Shown here: one piece after another, positions 8,726-17,181 of the stretch
Layout of the letters: the number at the start of each line of letters is the position of its first letter
How positions within the stretch are numbered: position 1 is the first letter of the stretch
Source: Devosia sp. 66-22
GTDB lineage: Bacteria > Pseudomonadota > Alphaproteobacteria > Rhizobiales > Devosiaceae
DNA: 64,000 nucleotides
Assembly (NCBI GenBank): GCA_001899065.1
Contig: MKUZ01000017.1
Location: 62,001-126,000, forward strand
Reading direction: 5' to 3'
Translations under genes and position numbers: made by a program
The notes under the pieces: generated by a model
What the model saw: only the letters and a program-made list of their open reading frames with translations
Told to the model about the DNA's origin: nothing
The model's database searches: none

Positions 8726-9988
8726 TTGAGCGTACGGACCACCACCCTCGACAACGGCATGACCGTCATCACCGATGACATGCCGCACCTCGAAAGCGCC
8801 TCGCTGGGCATCTGGGTCAAGGCGGGCTCGCGCAGCGAGACGCTGGCCGAGCACGGGGTGAGCCACGTGCTCGAGCACATGGCGTTCAAGGGCACTGCGA
8901 GCCGTACGGCGCTCGAGATCGCCGAGACCATCGAGAATGTCGGTGGCGACCTCAACGCGGCGACCTCGGTGGAGCACACCGGCTACTTCGCCCGCGTGCT
9001 CCGCGAAGACGTGCCGCTCGCCGCCGATATCCTGTCCGATATTCTGCAGAACTCGCTGTTCGACCAGAACGAACTCGACCGCGAGCAGCAGGTGATCGTG
9101 CAGGAAATCGGCGCGGCCCGCGACAATCCCGACGACCATGTGTTCGACCTGTTCCAGGAAGCCGCGTTCCCCGACCAGCCGATCGGCCGCACCATTCTGG
9201 GCACCGTGGATTCGGTGAAGAGCTTCTCGCCCGCGACGGTCCGCGACTACATGGAGCGCAACTATGTGGGCGACCAGATGGTCGTGTGCGCCGCCGGCAA
9301 CGTCGACCACGAGGCCCTCGTCGATATCGCCGCCAACCGCTTTCACGACCTGCGCACCAGCGGCGCACCGGTGCCGCAGAAGGCAAAATATGTGGGCGGC
9401 GAGAGCCGCATCCTGAGCGAACACGAGCAGGCCCATATCGTGCTCGGCTTTGAGGGCAGGGCGTACAATTCCGACGGCTTTTACGCCGCGCAGATCCTCG
9501 CCTCGATCCTTGGCGGTGGCATGTCCTCGCGGCTGTTCCAGGAAGTGCGCGAGAAGCGCGGCCTCTGCTACTCGGTCTACGCCTTCCACTGGGCCTTCGC
9601 CGACAGCGGCATCTTCGGCGTCGCCGCCTCGACCGGCGAAGACGAAGTCACCGACCTCATTCCTGTCGTCATCGACGAGCTGCTCAAGGCCACCGAGACC
9701 ATCACCGACGAGGAAGTGCTGCGCGTCCGCAACCAGATCCGCGCCGGCCTGCTGATGTCGCTCGAAAGTCCGTCGTCGCGCGCCGGCCAGCTCGCGCGCC
9801 AGCAGATCCTGTGGGGGCGGCCGATACCACTGCAGGAGACGGTCGACCGCATCAACCGCATCACCGCCGACCGCGTGAAGCTGATTGCCCGGCAGGTGCT
9901 CGACAAGGGGGCATTCTCGCTCGCCGGCATCGGCCCCGTCGCCAAGCTTCCCGACTACGACGCCATCGCGTCGCGCCTCAAGCACTAA
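8726..9988 (+). CDS. M16-family zinc metallopeptidase (mitochondrial processing peptidase-like)
   Basis: A 420-aa pitrilysin/M16B protein similar to the beta subunit of the mitochondrial processing peptidase. The inverted zinc motif HVLEH is at residues 47-51, with the distal glutamate expected in the following helix (DREQQVIVQEIGAARDN). A glycine-rich loop (LGGGMSSRLFQEVREKRGLCYS) completes the family signature. The best start is TTG at 8726: GGGGAGGAG sits 5 bases upstream and the family N-terminus RTTTLDNGMTVITD follows at once. No signal peptide is seen, so it is probably cytosolic. The stop overlaps the next ATG (TAATG). Confidence 0.94.
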   Translation: MSVRTTTLDNGMTVITDDMPHLESASLGIWVKAGSRSETLAEHGVSHVLEHMAFKGTASRTALEIAETIENVGGDLNAATSVEHTGYFARVLREDVPLAADILSDILQNSLFDQNELDREQQVIVQEIGAARDNPDDHVFDLFQEAAFPDQPIGRTILGTVDSVKSFSPATVRDYMERNYVGDQMVVCAAGNVDHEALVDIAANRFHDLRTSGAPVPQKAKYVGGESRILSEHEQAHIVLGFEGRAYNSDGFYAAQILASILGGGMSSRLFQEVREKRGLCYSVYAFHWAFADSGIFGVAASTGEDEVTDLIPVVIDELLKATETITDEEVLRVRNQIRAGLLMSLESPSSRAGQLARQQILWGRPIPLQETVDRINRITADRVKLIARQVLDKGAFSLAGIGPVAKLPDYDAIASRLKH

Positions 9989-10599
9989 TGGTCATGCTCG
10001 GCTGGTTCGCTCCCGATCCGACCCCGGTTCTGGAGGGGCCTCATGTCGTGCTGCGCGCGCCGCGCTCGCGCGATTACGAGGCGTGGCGCGCGCTGCGCCG
10101 CGCCAGCCGCGACTTCCTCAAGCCCTATGAGCCGCGCTGGACCGAGGCCGATCTCAATCGCCAGGCCTATGGCGCCCGCCTCTGGCGCGGCCGGCAGGAA
10201 GCGCGGCGCGGTACCGACTATTCGTTCCTGTTGTTCGAAAAGACACAGCGCGGCGAAGTGCTGGTGGGCGGCCTCACGATCTCCAATGTGCGGCGCCGCG
10301 CCGCACAGTTCGCGACGCTCGGCTACTGGATGGGCGAGCGCTTCGCCGGCCGCGGCCTGATGAGCGAGGCGGTGGGCGTGCTGCTGCCCTATTTCTTCGA
10401 GGTACTGGCGCTGCATCGCCTGCAGGCGGCGTTTTTGCCGCACAATCAGGCGAGCCGTCGTGTCCTTGAAAAGAACGGATTCCACGAAGAAGGCTACGCC
10501 GAACACTACCTCCAGATCGACGGCAAATGGGCGGATCATGTGCTTTTCGCCCTGACCCGCGAACGCTGGGAGGCCCGCCCCAAAACGGGCCTGCCCTGA
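9988..10599 (+). CDS. RimJ/RimL-type GNAT acetyltransferase
   Basis: A 203-aa GNAT acetyltransferase of the ribosomal-protein N-acetyltransferase type. It shows the acetyl-CoA loop region LGYWMGERFAGRGLMSEAVG and the C-terminal ALHRLQAAFLPHNQASRRVLEKNGFHEEG typical of RimJ. The target is unknown. The start ATG overlaps the stop of the M16 gene, so it is cotranslated with it. The stop is followed directly by the leader of the EAL gene. Confidence 0.9.
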   Translation: MVMLGWFAPDPTPVLEGPHVVLRAPRSRDYEAWRALRRASRDFLKPYEPRWTEADLNRQAYGARLWRGRQEARRGTDYSFLLFEKTQRGEVLVGGLTISNVRRRAAQFATLGYWMGERFAGRGLMSEAVGVLLPYFFEVLALHRLQAAFLPHNQASRRVLEKNGFHEEGYAEHYLQIDGKWADHVLFALTRERWEARPKTGLP

Positions 10600-10671
10600 A
10601 TGCTTGTCGCGATGGGGAAACCCCGTTACCTAGGGCGGTCGAACATTCCGGGCGGACCTATCATCCATAGC

Positions 10672-13551
10672 ATGCGTCAGTTGTTGGCCCTCGTGGTGCT
10701 TTTGCTGTTGGCCGCCATCGGCCCGGCAGGCGCCCAGGAAGTCGACATCGTTCCGGCGCCCGAAGACGTCAACGCCGTCAACCTGACGTCGGCCGTGAGC
10801 GTCCGTCCGGGCGAAAACGGCAAGATCGAGCTTTCGACCGCGCCCGGCGAAGACGGCATCATCCGCCGCATCGGCGTGCTCGCGAGCCAGAGCGGCACCA
10901 ACCCGAACTGGGCCGTGTTCGCGCTGCGCAACGATTCCGATGCGCAGATCGACCGCCTGCTGGTCGCCCCGTTCTTCCGCCTGCCGGGCTCGGGCGTGTT
11001 CCGCCCCGACCTCGGCGCGCTCCGCATGACCGCGCTTACCCCGAGCGCTGGCATCCGACCGGTGCGCCTGCCGGACCGCGAGGCCGATGTGTTCGAGGTG
11101 ACGCTCGACCCCGGCGCCACCGTTACCTTCGTCGCCGAACTCAGCGGCAACACGCTGCCCGAGCTTTATCTGTGGAAGCCCGACGCCTATCGCGACTATG
11201 TCAACTCATTCACGCTGTTCCGCGGCGTGGTGCTCGGCGTGGCGGCGCTTGCGGCGGTGTTCCTCACCATCATGTTCGTGGTGCGGGGCAGGGGCATCTT
11301 CCCGGCCACGGCGGCCTTCGCCTGGGCTGTGCTCACCTACCTGCTGATCGACTTCGGCATCTTCGGGCCGCTGCTCGGCATCTCCAACGGCTCGACCCAG
11401 CCGTTCCGCGCGGCGGCCGAGGCGGGCATCGCGACGACATTGTTCGCGTTCCTGTTCATCTATCTCAACCTTCACCGCTGGCACCTGCGGTTCATCACCC
11501 TGGCGCTCGCGCTCACCGTGGTGTTCCTCGCGCTCTTCGGCTTTGCCTTCTTCCAGCCGGCTGTGGCCTCGACCATCGCGCGGCTCGTCCTGGCGCTGCT
11601 CGCGCTCACCGGCTTCTTCCTCATCCTGCTGCTGGCGCTGCGCGGCTACGACCGCGCGGTGCTGCTGGTGCCCACCTGGATCATCTACATCGCCTGGATC
11701 TTCTATGGCTGGCTGGTGATCACCGGCCAGGTCTCCAACGACGTCGCGCAGCCCGCCATCGCCGGCGGCCTCGTGCTCATCGTCATGCTGCTCGGCTTTA
11801 CCTCGGTGCAGCACGCCTTTTCGGAAGGACAGGTGTCCATCGGCACGCTCAGCGAAGTCGAGCGCCGCGCCCTGGCGCTCACCGGCTCGGGCGACTTCGT
11901 CTTCGATTGGAACATCGAGCGCGACCGCGTCAGCGTCTCCGACGAGCTCTGCATCCGCCTCGGCGAGCGCCGCGGCTCGCTGCGCGGCGCCATCAAGCGC
12001 TGGCTCGATCGTATCCATCCCGACGACCGCGACCGGTTCAGAACGGCGTTCGACACGCTGGTGGAGCTGCGCCGCGGCAAGGTTTCGACCGACATCCGCC
12101 TTGCGGCCCACGACGGCAGCCACCGCACCTTCCGGATGCGCGTCAAGCCCGTGCTAGGCGGCGACGGGCAGGTGACGCGCATCGTCGGCACGCTGCAGGA
12201 CGTCAACGAGGATCGCGCCAGCCGCGACCGCCTGCTGCACGACGCGGTGCACGACAGCCTCACGGGACTGCCCAACAAGCAGCTGCTGCTCGACCGGCTC
12301 GAGCGCGCGCTGACCCGTGCCAAGCTGCCCAACGGCATCAAGCCGGCGGTGTTCCTCATCGACATCGACCGCTTCATGGAGCTCGAGGAGCGCGTCGGCC
12401 ACTCCGCCGCCGATTCCGTGCTGCTCGCCATCTCGCGCCGCATCGCCCGCATCATGCGTCCGCTCGATACTGTGGCCCGCCTTTCGGGCGACCAGTTCGC
12501 CGTGATCCTCGCGTCGGAAGCCGCCGCCGGCAAGATCGCCGAAACCGCCGAGCAAATCCGTAAGGCGCTGAAGTCTCCGTTCAATTTCGGCGAGCGCGAT
12601 TTATCGCTGACCGCCTCGATCGGCGTCACCATCTATGACGGCAACCCGGCCACCGCCGACGATGTGCTGCGCGATGCCGAACTCGCGATGTACTACGCCA
12701 AGCGCCTGGGCGGCGATCGCATCGAGGCCTATCGCGCTTCGGCGCGCTCCATCGCCGCCTATAGCCGCGCCTCCGAGGAAGACCTCGACCGCGGCCTGCG
12801 CCACGGCGAGCTCGAAGTGCAGTTCCAGCCCATCATGGACATCCATTCGGGCGAGATTGCCGGCGCCGAGGCGCTGATGCGCTGGAACCACCCGCAGCGC
12901 GGCATCGTGCCGCCCGAGGAGTTCGTGCCGCTCGCCGAGCGCACCGGCATGATCGAGCGGCTCGGCCGTCTCGCCTTCGAGCAGGCCGCCGGCCAGACCC
13001 GCGACTGGCTGCGCCAGCTTCCGGTGCCCGACGAGTTCTTCGTATCGGTCAATCTGTCGCCGACGCAGCTCCAGACTGAAACGCTGCTCTCCGACATGCG
13101 CTCGCTGGTCAGCCAGGATCGCCAGGTCGCCTCGCATCTGAAACTCGAGATCACCGAGGGCCAGGCGATGAGCAATCCGGAGCATTCGGCTTATATGCTG
13201 AGCGCGCTCAAGGCGATGGGTCTGCGCCTCGCGCTCGACGATTTCGGCACGGGTCACTCCTCGCTGAGCTATCTGCACCGCTTCCCGGTCGACACCATCA
13301 AGATCCCGGCGCCCTTCGTACAGATGGCCGACGACAGCGGCCTGTCACACACCCAGGTGCCCATCATCCGCTCGATCGTGGCGCTCGCCACCGAGCTCGA
13401 TCTTCTGGTGATCGCCGAGGGCGTCGAGACGCTCGAGGAGATCGAGCGCCTGCAGCAGCTCAACTGCCAGTTCGCCCAGGGTTTTGCCTTCGGCGCCGCC
13501 ATGACCGGCGTGGAGTTCACCAAGAAGCTGGCCGCTCAGCTGGGCCGATAG
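10672..13551 (+). CDS. Membrane PAS-GGDEF-EAL protein with degenerate GGDEF motif, likely c-di-GMP phosphodiesterase
   Basis: A 959-aa signalling protein: signal peptide (MRQLLALVVLLLLAAIGPAGAQ), a periplasmic beta-rich domain to about residue 190, seven or eight membrane helices (190-410), a PAS domain (about 415-540), GGDEF (about 550-710) and EAL (about 725-955). The cyclase motif is degenerate: residues 605-609 read SGDQF. The EAL domain looks intact, with EALMRW at 733, NLSPTQ, EITEG, DDFGTG, TIKI and AEGVE. It should therefore hydrolyse c-di-GMP, with the GGDEF part perhaps a GTP sensor. The frame is open from 10600, but the signal peptide begins at 10672. Confidence 0.93.
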   Translation: MRQLLALVVLLLLAAIGPAGAQEVDIVPAPEDVNAVNLTSAVSVRPGENGKIELSTAPGEDGIIRRIGVLASQSGTNPNWAVFALRNDSDAQIDRLLVAPFFRLPGSGVFRPDLGALRMTALTPSAGIRPVRLPDREADVFEVTLDPGATVTFVAELSGNTLPELYLWKPDAYRDYVNSFTLFRGVVLGVAALAAVFLTIMFVVRGRGIFPATAAFAWAVLTYLLIDFGIFGPLLGISNGSTQPFRAAAEAGIATTLFAFLFIYLNLHRWHLRFITLALALTVVFLALFGFAFFQPAVASTIARLVLALLALTGFFLILLLALRGYDRAVLLVPTWIIYIAWIFYGWLVITGQVSNDVAQPAIAGGLVLIVMLLGFTSVQHAFSEGQVSIGTLSEVERRALALTGSGDFVFDWNIERDRVSVSDELCIRLGERRGSLRGAIKRWLDRIHPDDRDRFRTAFDTLVELRRGKVSTDIRLAAHDGSHRTFRMRVKPVLGGDGQVTRIVGTLQDVNEDRASRDRLLHDAVHDSLTGLPNKQLLLDRLERALTRAKLPNGIKPAVFLIDIDRFMELEERVGHSAADSVLLAISRRIARIMRPLDTVARLSGDQFAVILASEAAAGKIAETAEQIRKALKSPFNFGERDLSLTASIGVTIYDGNPATADDVLRDAELAMYYAKRLGGDRIEAYRASARSIAAYSRASEEDLDRGLRHGELEVQFQPIMDIHSGEIAGAEALMRWNHPQRGIVPPEEFVPLAERTGMIERLGRLAFEQAAGQTRDWLRQLPVPDEFFVSVNLSPTQLQTETLLSDMRSLVSQDRQVASHLKLEITEGQAMSNPEHSAYMLSALKAMGLRLALDDFGTGHSSLSYLHRFPVDTIKIPAPFVQMADDSGLSHTQVPIIRSIVALATELDLLVIAEGVETLEEIERLQQLNCQFAQGFAFGAAMTGVEFTKKLAAQLGR

Positions 13552-13560
13552 AACATCGCT

Positions 13561-13965
13561 CTACAAGGCGGATTTGATATCCGTCCTGGCGAAGTCGCCG
13601 CCCTTGTAGAGCAGGGGAACGTCGAGCCGCTTGGCAAGCGCATAAGAAAAGCAGTCGCCGAAGTTGAGCTGAGCGGGATGGCTCGTGCCCTTTCCAAACT
13701 GCATGTGGGCTTGTTGCGCGAACTGCAGGTCGTCGAGACTCAGCGGTTCGATGGTCGCTCTCGCCGACGCGAGGAAGTCGTCCAGCCACGCTTCGCTCAT
13801 CGCCGTGGGGAGATGACGAAGACCGCGTATCACGATCGAGCATTCAAGCACCGCAGCAGCGGAGACGAATGGACCGCCATCGTCTGCCATTCGCCTACCG
13901 AGCAGGGCGGCGTCGCTCTCCTTGGCGAAGATGGCCACGATCGCTGACGTATCGACGACGATCAC
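13561..13965 (-). CDS. vapC: VapC-type PIN-domain ribonuclease toxin
   Basis: A 134-aa PIN-domain toxin of a type II toxin-antitoxin pair. The acidic catalytic set is complete: D5 (VVDTSAIVAI), E41 (LECSIV), D104 (FGDCFSYALAK) and D124 (KGGDFARTD). Family members cleave tRNA or rRNA; which one this toxin targets cannot be read from sequence. The start overlaps the antitoxin stop by 4 bp (ATGA), the normal antitoxin-first order. It converges on the EAL gene with a 9-bp gap. Confidence 0.93.
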   Translation of the reverse strand: MIVVDTSAIVAIFAKESDAALLGRRMADDGGPFVSAAAVLECSIVIRGLRHLPTAMSEAWLDDFLASARATIEPLSLDDLQFAQQAHMQFGKGTSHPAQLNFGDCFSYALAKRLDVPLLYKGGDFARTDIKSAL

Positions 13966-14246
13966 GTCGGCAAGCCGTTCTCGTCGTAGCCAAGAATCTC
14001 GTCTGCGGTTCGCGTGTCCCGGACAGGAGCTGCCCAGTAGCGCTCAACGATCGACATCATCCGCGCATATCGCTCATCAGCAGACTCCACAGGTGCGTCG
14101 CGATCCAGCTTCTCCTGAAGCGCCACCTTCACGGCTCTGCTGAGCGTCGTGTGATGCTGGCGCGCAACTTCCTCCGCCAGGGCCCTGGTCTCGGGGTCCT
14201 TCAGATTAAGCTGGGTGGCCTTCGCCGCCGGCTCGTGCTTGTTCAT
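13962..14246 (-). CDS. vapB: VapB-type antitoxin
   Basis: A 94-aa antitoxin of the Rv0623/PSK-operon family. The N-terminal part (QLNLKDPETRALAEEVARQHHTTLSRAVKVALQEKL) forms the DNA-binding dimer domain, and the C-terminal tail (DERYARMMSIVERYWAAPV...ADEILGYDENGLP) is the toxin-binding arm. It is the first gene of the vapBC pair. A perfect 12-bp inverted repeat overlaps its start codon and core promoter, the expected place for autorepression. Confidence 0.92.
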   Translation of the reverse strand: MNKHEPAAKATQLNLKDPETRALAEEVARQHHTTLSRAVKVALQEKLDRDAPVESADERYARMMSIVERYWAAPVRDTRTADEILGYDENGLPT

Positions 14247-14281
14247 GGTAGAAAGATACGCCTCTTTCTACCATGCTTCAA
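14245..14281 (-). promoter_or_regulatory. vapBC promoter and VapB operator (leaderless type)
   Basis: On the minus strand, TTGAAG (14281-14276), a 17-base spacer and TATCTT (14258-14253) are followed only 6 bases later by the vapB ATG (14246), so the transcript should start at or within a base or two of the start codon. A perfect inverted repeat, ATGGTAGAAAGA / TCTTTCTACCAT (14245-14256 with 14263-14274, 6-base spacer), covers the spacer, the -10 and the start codon. Binding of VapB-VapC there would block the promoter directly. Confidence 0.75.
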
Positions 14282-14282
14282 C

Positions 14283-14861
14283 CTAGGCGTGCCCGGCGGC
14301 TCCGCTGAGGCTCGCCCGCGTGATGCCCAATTGTGCCAGGGCGATGTCGTAGCGGTCGCCCAGCGCCGTGCCGAACAGCAGGTTGCGGGAGAAGGGGACG
14401 GTGAGCCAGCCGTTGAGGGCGAGCTCGTTTTCGAGCTGGCCGGCGCCCCAGCCGCAATAGCCCAGCGCGAAAACGGCGTCGGCGGGCTCGGGCTTGAAGG
14501 CGATGGATTTGAGGATGTCGAGCGTCGCCGTGAGGCAGATCTCGTCGCTCACCTCGTACGTGTTCTCCTCGCGGAAATAATCGGGCGAATGGAGCACGAA
14601 GCCGCGCCCCCGTTGCACCGGACCGCCGCGCAGCACTTCGCGGTCGCGCACGCTGGAGGGCAGCCGGATCAGCTCGTCCTTGCCGCTGATGCCGAGCTCT
14701 TCGAGGATATCGGCGAAGCGCATGTCCTCGACGGGCTGGTTGACCACCAGTCCCATCGCGCCCTCCTCGCCATGCCCGACGACATAGATCACGGCTTCGT
14801 GGAAGCGCTCGTCGCCCATCGTGGGCATCGCCACCAGAAACTGCCCCTTGAGGGATTCCAT
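14283..14861 (-). CDS. UPF0301 (YqgE/AlgH) family protein
   Basis: A 192-aa cytosolic protein of the UPF0301/AlgH family, recognised by LKGQFLVAMPTMGDERF, VNQPVEDMRF, GGPVQRGRGFVLHSP and GYCGWGAGQLENEL. The molecular function of the family is unsettled; AlgH has been linked to transcriptional control of alginate genes in pseudomonads. In-frame ATGs also occur at 14873 and 14897, but the one at 14861 has GGAGGC four bases upstream and begins just before the conserved block. The vapBC promoter begins 2 bp after its stop. Confidence 0.9.
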   Translation of the reverse strand: MESLKGQFLVAMPTMGDERFHEAVIYVVGHGEEGAMGLVVNQPVEDMRFADILEELGISGKDELIRLPSSVRDREVLRGGPVQRGRGFVLHSPDYFREENTYEVSDEICLTATLDILKSIAFKPEPADAVFALGYCGWGAGQLENELALNGWLTVPFSRNLLFGTALGDRYDIALAQLGITRASLSGAAGHA

Positions 14862-14978
14862 CACTGCCTCCATCGCGGCCAATCTAGCGCACAGCACAGT
14901 GGCGGCAATATGCCGGTCACGAAGCCCTGATCCGACGTGCCTTCATTGTTGCCGGTTTCCATTGTATCGGGGAGCGCC

Positions 14979-15782
14979 ATGCTGAGAATTCTCGCTGTCA
15001 TCGCTGTGACGTCCCTCGCAGCGCCAGCCTTTGCCGCCGCTACCGACTGGCAGGAAATCGCGCCGGGCGTGAAGGCCCGCCTCATTTCATCCGACACGCT
15101 GGTCGATGGGGTGACGCTTGCCGGTCTCGAGCTCGACATGCCCGCGGGGACCAATACCTATTGGCGCACGCCGGGCGAAACCGGCATTCCCACCGAGTTC
15201 GATTTCTCCGCTTCGAGCGGTGTCGTCGACCCCATGGTCCACTGGCCCTATCCGCAGATCGACCGCAGCCGCGGCTACATGGACTACGCCTATTACGGGC
15301 CGGTCGTGCTGCCCTTCGAGTTCGGCGCGGAGGCGGGGCCGGCGGTTCTCGATGTCGCCGTGACGCTGGGCATCTGCTCGGACATCTGCGTGCCCGCGAC
15401 CGCGAAGCTGACGCTGCCGCTCGACTTCGCGACGCCCGATGCCGCGCAGGCCATCCGCCTCGACCAGGCCATGGCCACCACGCCCATCCTATGGGACCAG
15501 CCCGGCAAGCCCTTCGGCAGTGTCGAGGCGGGACTCGACGGCTCGCTGCATCTGCTGAGCCCCAACGCGGCGATAGATCCGCAGAGCGTCATCGCCGCCC
15601 TCGACGATCCCGCCATCCTCTTTGAAGCGCCGCAAAAAAGCCCGGATGGCGCCTTATGGACCCTCAGGCCTCTCGGGGGAGCGGCTGAAAAGGAACTGGA
15701 GGGCAGTTCCGTTCAATTGACATTCGAGACGCCCGAAGGCCCATATGCGGTCACCTATTTGATCGCGCCGAGCCAGCCCTAG
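14979..15782 (+). CDS. Secreted DsbD-alpha-like thiol:disulfide interchange domain protein
   Basis: A 267-aa exported protein with a signal peptide (MLRILAVIAVTSLAAPAFA) and a domain like the periplasmic N-terminal (alpha) domain of DsbD/ScsB. A CSDIC cysteine pair (C133, C137) sits in the expected ITLGICSDICVP-like context. The membrane and thioredoxin (gamma) domains of full DsbD are absent, so it must receive electrons from another partner if it is active. The ATG at 14979 follows GGGGAG and starts the signal peptide; the frame is open from 14937. A peroxiredoxin gene follows. Confidence 0.85.
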   Translation: MLRILAVIAVTSLAAPAFAAATDWQEIAPGVKARLISSDTLVDGVTLAGLELDMPAGTNTYWRTPGETGIPTEFDFSASSGVVDPMVHWPYPQIDRSRGYMDYAYYGPVVLPFEFGAEAGPAVLDVAVTLGICSDICVPATAKLTLPLDFATPDAAQAIRLDQAMATTPILWDQPGKPFGSVEAGLDGSLHLLSPNAAIDPQSVIAALDDPAILFEAPQKSPDGALWTLRPLGGAAEKELEGSSVQLTFETPEGPYAVTYLIAPSQP

Positions 15783-15816
15783 CGGCTCCACCAACACCAA
15801 GCGGAAAATCGCGAGC

Positions 15817-16308
15817 ATGATCCAAGCCGGCGACAAGCTGCCGTCCGTTCCCGTTAAACTTGTCGATGCCAATGGCGTGTCCGATGCCGACAGCGCCGGC
15901 ATTCTGGGTCAGGGTCGCGTCGTGCTGTTCGGCGTTCCCGGCGCCTTCACGCCCACCTGCGACACCAGCCATCTGCCTGGCTTCATCGGCGCCGCCGATC
16001 GCATCAAGGCGGGCGGCGTCAACCGGATCGTCTGCGCCACCGTCAACGACCATCACGTGGTCAAGGCCTGGGCCGAGCGCAGCGACGCCCTGGGCAAGAT
16101 CGATTTCATTGCCGACGCGCATGGCAGGCTCGCAGAAGCCCTTGGCCTTGCGAAGAATTTCGGTGATCTGGGCCGGCGCTACGCTCGTTTTGCCATGATC
16201 GCCAGGGATGGTGTGGTCCAGCAGGTGTTCGTGCAGGACGTTGCGGGCGTGACAGTCAGCGGCGCACCTGCCATTCTTTTAGCCCTGCAGGGGGAAGTAG
16301 TAGCGTGA
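15817..16308 (+). CDS. Peroxiredoxin (Prx5/PMP20 type)
   Basis: A 163-aa thiol peroxidase of the Prx5 group. The catalytic motif PGAFTPTCDTSHLPGF contains the peroxidatic cysteine C48, and the rest follows the family (VNDHHVVKAWAER, ARFAMIARDGVVQQVFVQ). It reduces H2O2 and organic peroxides with glutathione, glutaredoxin or thioredoxin. It follows the DsbD-alpha-like gene by 34 bp, and its stop overlaps the start of a lipoprotein gene, so the three may form an envelope/redox operon. Confidence 0.94.
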   Translation: MIQAGDKLPSVPVKLVDANGVSDADSAGILGQGRVVLFGVPGAFTPTCDTSHLPGFIGAADRIKAGGVNRIVCATVNDHHVVKAWAERSDALGKIDFIADAHGRLAEALGLAKNFGDLGRRYARFAMIARDGVVQQVFVQDVAGVTVSGAPAILLALQGEVVA

Positions 16309-16895
16309 CACGGGGTCCAGCGTTGAATCTTGCCACTTTGCGTATCGCCGCCGCCGTTTCGGTCGCCGCACTCCTGTCGGCCTGCTCGATGGGCGGCATC
16401 ACCCCGGCGCCCTCGCCCCAGTCGCAGGCGCTGCAGACCGCGGCCGTGACCCCGGACGAAATTGCGGCGCAGAGCCCGGCGCTGCCCGCCATCGCCACCG
16501 AATGCCCGCCCATCAAGGTGCGCCCCGGCGCCGAGGCGATCTACTATTACGGCAAGGGCCAGGTGGGTAACCCCAAGGACCTGCAGTACCAGGCCGTCAT
16601 CGACAAGCAGTCGCGCAACTGCGTGGTCTCCAACGGCCTCATCACCGTCAAGATGGGTGTCGTCGGCCGCTTCATGCTCGGGCCCTCGGGCAACCAGACG
16701 AGCGTCGGCCTGCCGCTGCGCTTCGCCGTCGAGCGCGACGAGGCGCCGCTGTTCACCGAAAAGTACGAGATCCCGGTCCAGCTCGCCGGCGGCGCGCAGG
16801 CGACCGATTTCGTCAAGGTCGTCGAGAACGTCCAGATCCCCTACGTGTCGGGCGACAACATCACCATCTGGGTCGGCTTCGACTCCAAGGGCTGA
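16305..16895 (+). CDS. Hypothetical lipoprotein
   Basis: A 196-aa exported lipoprotein: hydrophobic N-terminus and lipobox LLSAC with the lipidated cysteine at residue 27. The remainder is a beta-rich domain (CPPIKVRPGAEAIYYYGKG...RNCVVSNGLITVKMGVVGRFMLGP) seen in conserved alphaproteobacterial proteins of unknown function. It starts with GTG overlapping the peroxiredoxin stop, preceded by a GGGGGAAG ribosome site. No enzyme motif is visible. The glycine riboswitch begins about 55 bp after its stop. Confidence 0.85.
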   Translation: MTRGPALNLATLRIAAAVSVAALLSACSMGGITPAPSPQSQALQTAAVTPDEIAAQSPALPAIATECPPIKVRPGAEAIYYYGKGQVGNPKDLQYQAVIDKQSRNCVVSNGLITVKMGVVGRFMLGPSGNQTSVGLPLRFAVERDEAPLFTEKYEIPVQLAGGAQATDFVKVVENVQIPYVSGDNITIWVGFDSKG

Positions 16896-16950
16896 TAAAC
16901 CGGCCGTGCCGATTGACTCCGGCGCGGCCATCGCATCAGGATAAATCGAC

Positions 16951-17126
16951 TGCGGGAGATGCCGGACGGAATTTCCGTCCGGAGCCGAAGGCGCAACCGC
17001 CCCGGAAACGCTCAGGCAAAAGGACCGCGTCGGACTGAACTCTGGAAAGCAGGTGGCAACACCTCACCGAAGGAGCAACCGGAGCATAGGCCCTCCGGGA
17101 AATCTCTCAGGTTAGCGGACAGAGGG
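16951..17126 (+). promoter_or_regulatory. Tandem glycine riboswitch
   Basis: Two glycine aptamers in series precede gcvT. Aptamer 1 (about 16951-17029) contains GCCGAAGGCGCAA and ACGCTCAGGCAAAAGGAC, closed by GCGG/CCGC. Aptamer 2 (about 17040-17124) contains ACCGAAGGAGCAA and ATCTCTCAGGTTAGCGGAC, closed by CTCTG/CAGAG. The linker is only about 10 bases, as is usual for the cooperative tandem form. It should switch the glycine cleavage operon on when glycine is plentiful. A short hairpin (17136-17141 with 17146-17151, CACCGC/GCGGTG) between aptamer 2 and the gene may be part of the expression platform; no T-run follows, which favours control of translation. Confidence 0.95.
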
Positions 17127-17181
17127 GGCACGGCGCACCGCGCAGGCGGTGGGCATTCGTGCAATCGACCCCGGTGTGTCC

